DNA of 5,057 nt from a bacterium Ga0077546. GTDB taxonomy: Bacteria > Cyanobacteriota > Vampirovibrionia > Obscuribacterales > Obscuribacteraceae. Positions 1 to 4,504 of this stretch are shown here, in pieces. How positions within the stretch are numbered: position 1 is the stretch's first letter; every line of letters begins with the position of its first letter. The DNA is taken from assembly GCA_001464165.1 (NCBI GenBank), contig LNEX01000057.1:1-5057 (forward strand), read 5' to 3'. Under the pieces are notes generated by a model, which did no database searches, had not been told where the DNA came from, and saw only the letters and a program-made list of their open reading frames with translations. The position numbers and the translations under genes were made by a program.

Positions 1-12
1 TTTAGTCTGGAC

Positions 13-1317
13 ATGGACCTGGCGTCGCGGGTGTTGCCAGTCTTGGCCCTTACTGTCCTGTTGCCCTTCTGCTTTTATCCCGAACTACTTCGCCTGCTTG
101 CCAGGCATTCCCGTTCCCTGAAAGATGACGATTTGGTTGAGATTATCTGCAATCACTCACTCGACCTCATGCCTGGTGATTGCAATATTCTGCTAGACCA
201 ACATGACGCTCTGATGGCAATGAAACGCTATGAGGAAGCCAAAACTTGTTCAGATCGGGCCGCTAGAGTTTCTCCAGCATTGTGCGGAACATGGTATCGC
301 AGTGCAGTGGCGGCACTGTGGTTGGAGGATTATGAGAGCGCGGCTGTTAACGTCGAGAAGGCGTTAGAACTGGCACCAAGCAACCAGTGTTGTCTAGCTG
401 TGCGTGCAGCAGTTCGGGAATCGAAAGGCGATCTGCAAGGCTGTCTTGAGGACTGCTCGCTGATCGATTCGACCGGCAAGGTAGGAGCCCAGATGCGCAT
501 GCTCAGTAGTCGCGTGCACATTGCGTCAGCCAACTTTCGAGCGGCCCAAGGCATTATAAGCAAGGTCCCCAAAAGAATTAAGGCCGGTTCTGCCGACGCT
601 GTGGCTCTAGCCAATTTTGAGTTTAGCCGAAATCAGTTTAGCGAGGTCTTGAGAATTTGCGCTCAGGTACCTGATGATCATTCAGCAGCCTTTTGGTTTT
701 TGGATATTCAAGCGTCCTCCTATAGACGCCTGAATGAAGGAGCGTTGGCACTCAAGTCTATCTCTCGATCGATCTCAATGTGGCCGGAGCGGGCATGCGG
801 TTATGAAGAAAAAGCACTTATTCTGGCAGATGCAGGATTGCTTAATCAGGCTTTAGTTGGATGCAAAAGAACCGAGTTTCTCGGAAAGAAGAAGGCGTCG
901 CGCACAGCTGAAGCTTATGTTCGTTTCTGCCGCGGAGAATTTGAAGAGATGCTGGACTGTACCCGGCTAGCAATGACGGCTTCGCCTAAATCAGCAAAGA
1001 TACTCGCTCTGCATAGCCTGGCGCTGGTAGGCATGGAGCGCCTTGATGAAGGAATGGAAGAAGCAATCAAGGCAACTGAATTACATAACTTGGAAGCACT
1101 GGCCTGGTATGCGTTGGCCAATGCACGTCTCAAAAAAGATCAACTCGAACACGCCGTCAAATGTCTCGACACCGGTCTGGCTGCCGATCCCCATTACCGA
1201 TTTTTATATCAACTGCGGGCAGAAGCGCATCGTCGCGCAGGTCATGATGTTGAAGCTGATAGGGATCAGTCCAAGTTTGATCAGCTGCAAACGCAGTTTA
1301 TGGCCGATCTTCTATAG
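13..1317 (+). CDS. Tetratricopeptide (TPR) repeat protein, possibly membrane-anchored; true start may lie upstream of the window
   Basis: TPR proteins are helical scaffolds for protein-protein contacts; no enzymatic domain is visible. From the ATG at 13 the protein has 434 residues. Residues about 7-29 are strongly hydrophobic (VLPVLALTVLLPFCF core) and could be a signal anchor. Helix-pair repeats with TPR-like spacing and Ala/Tyr/Pro patterning follow at about 57-88, 91-124, 125-156, 227-258, 260-291, 295-325, 327-358, 361-393 and 395-425. The clearest are 91-124 (ends in KALELAPSN) and 361-393 (WYALANARLKKDQLEHAVKC...AADP). The middle (about 157-226) is more divergent. The frame is open from 13 back to base 1, with no stop, and only 12 bases lie upstream, so no ribosome binding site can be judged and the gene may be 5'-partial. 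The protein is rich in cysteine for a TPR protein. Certain as a TPR protein; its specific role is unknown. Confidence 0.88.
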   Translation: MDLASRVLPVLALTVLLPFCFYPELLRLLARHSRSLKDDDLVEIICNHSLDLMPGDCNILLDQHDALMAMKRYEEAKTCSDRAARVSPALCGTWYRSAVAALWLEDYESAAVNVEKALELAPSNQCCLAVRAAVRESKGDLQGCLEDCSLIDSTGKVGAQMRMLSSRVHIASANFRAAQGIISKVPKRIKAGSADAVALANFEFSRNQFSEVLRICAQVPDDHSAAFWFLDIQASSYRRLNEGALALKSISRSISMWPERACGYEEKALILADAGLLNQALVGCKRTEFLGKKKASRTAEAYVRFCRGEFEEMLDCTRLAMTASPKSAKILALHSLALVGMERLDEGMEEAIKATELHNLEALAWYALANARLKKDQLEHAVKCLDTGLAADPHYRFLYQLRAEAHRRAGHDVEADRDQSKFDQLQTQFMADLL

Positions 1318-1436
1318 CACTTGATTGGTTCAGCAAGCCGGCGATAAGTACTAGCAGTTTCATCAACCAACTTATAGCTGTTGAATATGACGGTCGCCTT
1401 CTCTCAATTTCGGTCTGGTCAGCTGCGGTCTATAGA
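1318..1436. other. Spacer between convergent genes, no convincing terminator
   Basis: This 119-base stretch separates the stop of the TPR gene from the stop of the minus-strand phosphatase gene. I looked for a GC-rich hairpin followed by a T-run in either direction and found none. The only pairing noted is TTGGTT (1325-1330) with AACCAA (1365-1370), separated by a 34-base loop, which is too weak and too far apart to call a terminator. No small reading frame stands out. Confidence 0.5.
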
Positions 1437-2012
1437 TTATTTAGATACAGATAGTGCTGATGCTCGTTTGCGTACAGCTCCTGAAAGCTCTTTGAACTGA
1501 GGGCCAAACCAGTATTTGCGCATTTCGCTATAGGCCTGAGGGTAGCTGTAGCCATCTTCAGTTACCCTCCAGATTCCGATTAAACAACCTGTGCGGTCTG
1601 AGCCGTGGGCGCAGTGTAGAAAAACGGGCTCATTTTTGTCTCTCGCTTCGCGCACAGTCTCAAGATAGGTGGCTAGTTGAGCTTCTGTGGGCGCCTTTGC
1701 ACTCATTGGTAGGTTTATGTACTTCATGCCTAAGCTATTGGCAGTGGCTTCTTCACTCTTGGTTATGGCACTCTTGGCGCGCAGGTCAATCAGTGTTTTG
1801 ATGCCTTTTTCGTGCAGTTGCTGTAGGCCTTTCTCACTGGGTTCGCCCCCTCTATATAAGAAGGGGTGAACGACATGGAAGTTCGGTAAGTCTTCAATTT
1901 TCTTATGGGGGGTCTTGTAGTCAACTGAGTTGCTTCTTGTCTGAGCCTGGGTCGGAGGCAAGTTGAAGCAGACGATTGATAGAGCTGCCAGTGCGAAAAT
2001 TTTGAAGGTCAC
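1437..2012 (-). CDS. Exported tyrosine/dual-specificity-type cysteine phosphatase
   Basis: This is a 191-residue protein with the CX5R signature of cysteine-dependent phosphatases: HCAHGSDRTG at residues 133-142, with nucleophile Cys134 and phosphate-binding Arg140. The upstream region is typical of the compact Siw14/DSP-like bacterial group: LYRGGEPSEKGLQQL (52-66) followed by a beta-strand IKTLIDLR (71-78). The N-terminus (residues 1-24, FALAALSIVCF core, likely cut near TQAQ) looks like a Sec signal peptide, so the enzyme would act outside the cytoplasm. The start is GTG at 2012, which puts the signal peptide at the very N-terminus; the next in-frame Met (residue 96) would lose the fold's first half. 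The ribosome binding site is weak (GGGAT about 8 bases upstream). No Asp is present in residues 97-120, where a general acid might be expected; Glu110 is the only acidic candidate before the helix. The gene diverges from the sigma-factor operon. The substrate is unknown and could be protein phosphotyrosine or a small phosphorylated molecule. The family call is firm. Confidence 0.88.
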   Translation of the reverse strand: MTFKIFALAALSIVCFNLPPTQAQTRSNSVDYKTPHKKIEDLPNFHVVHPFLYRGGEPSEKGLQQLHEKGIKTLIDLRAKSAITKSEEATANSLGMKYINLPMSAKAPTEAQLATYLETVREARDKNEPVFLHCAHGSDRTGCLIGIWRVTEDGYSYPQAYSEMRKYWFGPQFKELSGAVRKRASALSVSK

Positions 2013-2050
2013 GGCTTATCCCAGAGTTTAAGGTGATAGTAACTTGATAG

Positions 2051-2068
2051 AGTGTGTAATTGCACAGT
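2051..2068. promoter_or_regulatory. Operator-like imperfect dyad upstream of the phosphatase
   Basis: The sequence TGTGTAATTGCACA (2053-2066) has matching arms TGTG/CACA around an AATT core, with one T-G mismatch pair. The outermost bases A2051/T2068 also pair, giving seven of nine symmetric pairs. It lies where the candidate phosphatase promoter would start transcription, a common place for a repressor site. The arm spacing (TGTG-N6-CACA) does not fit CRP (N8), so no regulator is named. Confidence 0.22.
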
Positions 2069-2070
2069 CT

Positions 2071-2098
2071 CTTTTAGTTTCGCCTCTGCTATCGTCAA
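2071..2098 (-). promoter_or_regulatory. Candidate promoter for the phosphatase gene
   Basis: Read on the minus strand, TTGACG (2098-2093) is a good -35 element. It is followed after 16 bases by TAAAAG (2076-2071), which matches the TATAAT consensus at four of six positions. Transcription would start near 2064, leaving a leader of about 50 bases before the GTG start at 2012. This is a motif match by eye only. Confidence 0.28.
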
Positions 2099-2149
2099 AG
2101 GCAAGTGGTAAAGACGAGCTTTTGTTTGTTTGAACTTTTTGACGTCTTT
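2093..2149. repeat. Paired inverted repeats in the divergent control region
   Basis: Two perfect 7-base inverted repeats interleave here: CGTCAAA (2093-2099) with TTTGACG (2138-2144), and AAAGACG (2110-2116) with CGTCTTT (2143-2149). The first pair supplies a TTGACG -35-like hexamer pointing left and an identical one pointing right. This fits a shared, symmetric control region for the phosphatase and the sigma operon. The pairings are read directly from the sequence; the function is inferred. Confidence 0.4.
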
Positions 2150-2168
2150 GAGCGTATTCCCTTATGAG
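2139..2168 (+). promoter_or_regulatory. Candidate promoter of the sigma-factor operon
   Basis: TTGACG (2139-2144) could be a -35 element, with TATGAG (2163-2168; four of six consensus positions) after an 18-base spacer. If it is real, transcription begins near 2175. That would exclude the ATG at 2164 as the sigma-factor start and favour the ATG at 2191. An ECF-type alternative, GAACTT (2132-2137) with CGTA (2153-2156) at a 15-base spacing, would suit autoregulation but is a poor match. Confidence 0.22.
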
Positions 2169-2829
2169 CCACCCGAATCGGTTGGAGTATATGGACCTTA
2201 CAGACGAGGCCCTAATTGATAAATACAGAGAGGAAGGAGACATGACACTCTTCAAAACTCTCGTTAAACGGTATCAAAACCGGGTGTACTCTACTGCCTT
2301 CCGTGTGGTGGGCAGCAGCGAGGAAGCTGAGGAGGTCGTGCAAGACACTTTTGTCAAAGTACATCAAAATCTAGATAAGTACCGCTCTAACTCGTCTTTT
2401 TCCTCTTGGTTATTCCGCATTGCCCACAATTTGTGTATGGACAATTTGCGCGTTAAGCAAAGACGAAAACCCACAACCCTGGTGTCATTTGATCCCCAGT
2501 CGAGTGTGGCCGAAGAAGAAGGGCAAGGAAGTTTTGGCCAGACCCTTTCGCAATTAGCTGATGAAAGGCCAGATCCCTCAGAAGATCTAGATTTGAGAGA
2601 GCAAACAAGAATGGTTGAAGACTCTCTTAGTCAATTGCCAGAGACACAGAAGATAGTCTTGGTTCTTCACGACATCGAAGGCTTCTCGTATCAAGAAATT
2701 TCAGAGATGGTCGGTGCCAATATCGGAACAGTACGCTCAAGGCTGCATTACGGCAGAATCAAACTTAAAGAATTACTCTCGCCCTATTTCACATCAGATA
2801 GTCTCAATTTGCCCGCAACACTCAGGTGA
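2164..2829 (+). CDS. ECF-family RNA polymerase sigma factor (sigma-70 group 4, RpoE/SigW-like)
   Basis: It directs RNA polymerase to a stress or signal regulon. The 221-residue protein has only regions 2 and 4, as ECF sigmas do. Region 2 spans about 30-101 and includes the EEAEEVVQDTFVKVHQ helix (53-68) and the SSWLFRIAHNLCMDNLR stretch (80-96) used for -10 recognition and core binding. An acidic linker of about 45 residues follows. Region 4 spans about 148-205, with LPETQKIVLVLHDIEGFSYQEIS and the DNA-reading helix-turn-helix ending in GTVRSRLHYGRIKL (188-201). The start is uncertain. ATG 2164 has only a weak TTTGAG upstream. ATG 2191 (residue 10, MDLTDEALI) fits the usual ECF N-terminus and has GGAG at 2184-2187, though at a short 3-base spacing. 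The stop overlaps the next start by four bases, so the two are probably translationally coupled. The target genes cannot be read from the window; self-activation is usual in the family. Confidence 0.95.
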   Translation: MSHPNRLEYMDLTDEALIDKYREEGDMTLFKTLVKRYQNRVYSTAFRVVGSSEEAEEVVQDTFVKVHQNLDKYRSNSSFSSWLFRIAHNLCMDNLRVKQRRKPTTLVSFDPQSSVAEEEGQGSFGQTLSQLADERPDPSEDLDLREQTRMVEDSLSQLPETQKIVLVLHDIEGFSYQEISEMVGANIGTVRSRLHYGRIKLKELLSPYFTSDSLNLPATLR

Positions 2830-3698
2830 TAGATATGCAAGGACAACCTAATCTTAATTGTAAGCAGATGGAAGAAGCACTTGATGCTTACTACGATCTA
2901 GAGCTTAGTGCTGAAGAAGCTGAAGCTGTTGAATTGCATTTGGCTGACTGTGCGATTTGCACAGCCAGGTTGGCCGATATAGACATGGTGGTTGCCCAGC
3001 TTAAGAGCTTGCCCGCGGTAGAGTGGAGTGGTGACTTGAGTGATGCTATTGAGGCTCGCATTCTGGCGCAGGCTCCTGGCCCGCAATCTAATTTAGAGCC
3101 TAATGCAGAGCCTAAAGTTGAGAATATAGTTTCAATAAATTCCGAGTCTAGGTCTCAGACTAAGTCGCAGCCTCAGAGTAATGCGCGCTCGTCAAAAGTT
3201 ACTGGTTTTTTCAAACCGCGCTATATTCTGGCTAGTGCCGCTTCGCTTCTGGCGCTGTTTTTTGCCTATAGTCAGTTTGCATCTACTCCCAGTTCAGTAA
3301 CGAAAGTGGCGCAGACAGTAGTGCCTGAAGTTCTGCCTGTGGCAAGAGAATTTACACCAAAGTTGAAGGTCGAAACTGTTCGACAAGTAGCTTCTACTCC
3401 TGAGAAAAAGGATTCTGCTGTTACTGCTGCTACTACTACTACTACTACTACTACTAAGCTAGAAGCTATAAAAGTGGCATCTAAGCCTGATCTGCAAACT
3501 CCGCCTAAGGTCGCAGTAGAAAATACTGCCACCAAGAAAATGTTGGCAAATAGTAAGCAGGGTACAAGTGACCATAACAGCAATAACGTTGATGACTCAG
3601 AAGAAATAGTGGCAGTTTATGACTATGACACTATTGATAGTGTCTCCGATTTTGGCATAAGTACTAACGAGGATGGATTGTATGCAATTAAGCTGTAG
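2826..3698 (+). CDS. Transmembrane zinc-finger (ZAS-type) anti-sigma factor
   Basis: It is expected to hold the upstream ECF sigma factor inactive at the membrane until a signal arrives. The cytoplasmic N-terminus carries a zinc-binding anti-sigma domain at about 11-60: Cys12, then His38-X3-Cys42-X2-Cys45 (HLADCAIC). A polar linker of about 60 residues leads to one membrane helix at about 132-152 (YILASAASLLALFFAYSQFA), with basic residues just before it (FKPR), which predicts N-in/C-out. The outer part (153-290) is low-complexity and rich in Lys, Thr, Pro and Val. It includes eight consecutive Thr (203-210) and ends in an acidic tail with 11 Asp/Glu between 249 and 290. The GTG start at 2826 shares GTGA with the sigma stop; ATG 2835 is an alternative three codons in. 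The outer region has no domain I recognise and is longer than in many ZAS proteins, so what it senses is unknown. Its 3' end overlaps the next gene. Confidence 0.92.
   Translation: MIDMQGQPNLNCKQMEEALDAYYDLELSAEEAEAVELHLADCAICTARLADIDMVVAQLKSLPAVEWSGDLSDAIEARILAQAPGPQSNLEPNAEPKVENIVSINSESRSQTKSQPQSNARSSKVTGFFKPRYILASAASLLALFFAYSQFASTPSSVTKVAQTVVPEVLPVAREFTPKLKVETVRQVASTPEKKDSAVTAATTTTTTTTKLEAIKVASKPDLQTPPKVAVENTATKKMLANSKQGTSDHNSNNVDDSEEIVAVYDYDTIDSVSDFGISTNEDGLYAIKL
3432..3455 (+). repeat. (ACT)8 trinucleotide microsatellite coding poly-Thr
   Basis: Eight perfect ACT units encode Thr203-Thr210 in the outer segment of the anti-sigma factor, directly after two GCT (Ala) codons. Using one codon throughout, rather than a mix of Thr codons, points to slippage as the origin. 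Gain or loss of units would change the length of the outer stalk without breaking the frame. Confidence 0.9.
3627..3644. repeat. Perfect 8-base inverted repeat near the end of the anti-sigma gene
   Basis: GACACTAT (3627-3634) and ATAGTGTC (3637-3644) are perfect reverse complements separated by TG. As RNA this gives about a 7-base stem with a 4-base loop, ending about 29 bases before the nearer start codon of the third gene and 38 before the preferred one. It lies in codons for Asp-Thr-Ile-Asp-Ser-Val, so it may be coincidence. It could also be an operator or an RNA hairpin affecting translation or processing of the third cistron. Confidence 0.45.
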
Positions 3699-4494
3699 CG
3701 TTTTTGGCAAAAGCCTATTAGTTGCAGGTACCGCTAGTCTGACTCTACTGCTATCGAGTTTTTCTGTTGGTTTTGTCTGCAGTCCGGCCCGGGCTCAAGC
3801 TCCAATTGAAAGTGCTGGTGCTGACTCTACCGATGATCCCTCTGGTTTTAACCGCAGGGCTCGTCAGATAAAGCGTTTTCGTCGCGCCCAAGAGGCGGCA
3901 GGGGCCAATCAGTCGCTTGAGATTGATACGCCGCCAGATGATTCAGCAACGGCCCAATCTCGCCCTATGGGGCGGGCTAGATTCGATGGCCCTGGTCGCA
4001 AGCGCGAGTTTGCTGGAGCTGCTATGAGAATGCGAATGGGCAACAACAGTGGTGGCATGAACCGCAGCCCGCTTGATCTTTCACAGTTGAATTTAACTGA
4101 TGAGCAAAAATCACGCATTACAGAACAGCGTAGTAAGAGCAAAGGGCAAGCTAAAGAAATACAACAGGTAATTAAATCTAAGCGCATGGAAATGCGCGAT
4201 ATGATGTTTGATCCTGCTTTTAGCGCTGAGCAAATTAGAGCTAAGCGTTCTGAGTTACGGAAGGTGCAAGATCAAGCCGAAATGCTCATGCTCAATGATT
4301 TCTTGTCTATGCGAGCGGTTTTGACTGCGGAGCAGTTGAGAAGGCTGAGACCCAATGTCGCAGGCCGAGGTCGTGGAGTGGCTTCGGCCTCCACCACATC
4401 CACCGCCCCTGAACCTACTCCTGAAAATGCCGGTGGCCCTGCTTCTAACTTTGCTAGCCTTAATGCCATGCCAGTTAAGTCTAAGAACAAATAA
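3682..4494 (+). CDS. Exported LTxxQ-motif protein, Spy/CpxP/CnrX-like
   Basis: Spy/CpxP-type proteins are helical periplasmic chaperones or stress sensors. The family mark is two LTxxQ motifs flanking a charged helical hairpin. Here they are LTDEQ (138-142) and LTAEQ (214-218, followed by LRRLRP), numbered from ATG 3682 (270 residues). The N-terminus is a Sec signal peptide (LLVAGTASLTLLLSSFSVGF core) with an ARA cleavage site before QAPIES. I prefer ATG 3682 because GAGG (3669-3672) sits nine bases upstream; ATG 3673, three codons earlier, directly abuts GAGG. Either start lies inside the anti-sigma gene (17- or 26-base overlap), so the two are coupled. A basic, probably disordered stretch (about 56-130, with RRARQIKRFRRAQ) precedes the LTxxQ domain, and a Pro/Ala/Ser tail follows it. 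The protein has no His, and its Cys residues lie only in the signal peptide, but about 12 Met are present. By context it is a partner, sensor or target of the sigma/anti-sigma pair. Confidence 0.82.
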   Translation: MQLSCSVFGKSLLVAGTASLTLLLSSFSVGFVCSPARAQAPIESAGADSTDDPSGFNRRARQIKRFRRAQEAAGANQSLEIDTPPDDSATAQSRPMGRARFDGPGRKREFAGAAMRMRMGNNSGGMNRSPLDLSQLNLTDEQKSRITEQRSKSKGQAKEIQQVIKSKRMEMRDMMFDPAFSAEQIRAKRSELRKVQDQAEMLMLNDFLSMRAVLTAEQLRRLRPNVAGRGRGVASASTTSTAPEPTPENAGGPASNFASLNAMPVKSKNK

Positions 4495-4504
4495 CTCTTA
4501 TTTG
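4488..4504. terminator. Possible weak bidirectional terminator spanning both stop codons
   Basis: CAAATAA (4488-4494) and TTATTTG (4498-4504) are a perfect 7-base inverted repeat with a CTC loop. The TAA of the plus-strand gene and the TAA of the minus-strand gene sit at the inner ends of the arms. The stem is AT-rich, with one G-C pair, and the plus side is followed by a T/C-rich stretch (4505-4526), so intrinsic termination would be weak. No better terminator exists between these convergent genes. Confidence 0.3.

Noticed and set aside
1043..1324. Plus-strand open frame overlapping the end of the TPR gene
   Set aside because: It is a frame-shifted shadow of the TPR reading frame, has no ribosome binding site and shows no recognisable motif.
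1321..1370. TTGGTT/AACCAA pairing as a terminator after the TPR gene
   Set aside because: Only six pairs, a 34-base loop and no following T-run.
2132..2156. ECF-type autoregulatory promoter (GAACTT with CGTA)
   Set aside because: The 15-base spacing is shorter than the usual 16-17 and the -10 half is a poor match. It is kept only as an alternative within the promoter entry.
2948..2964. CTGTGC-N5-GCACAG inverted repeat in the anti-sigma gene
   Set aside because: It falls on the codons of the zinc-binding DCAICTA region, which are constrained by protein function. It is short and far from any gene boundary, so chance is the simplest explanation.
3272..3583. Minus-strand open frame with a poly-Val run opposite the anti-sigma gene
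   Set aside because: The poly-Val is the reverse reading of the ACT repeat, and the frame lies wholly within a well-supported gene.
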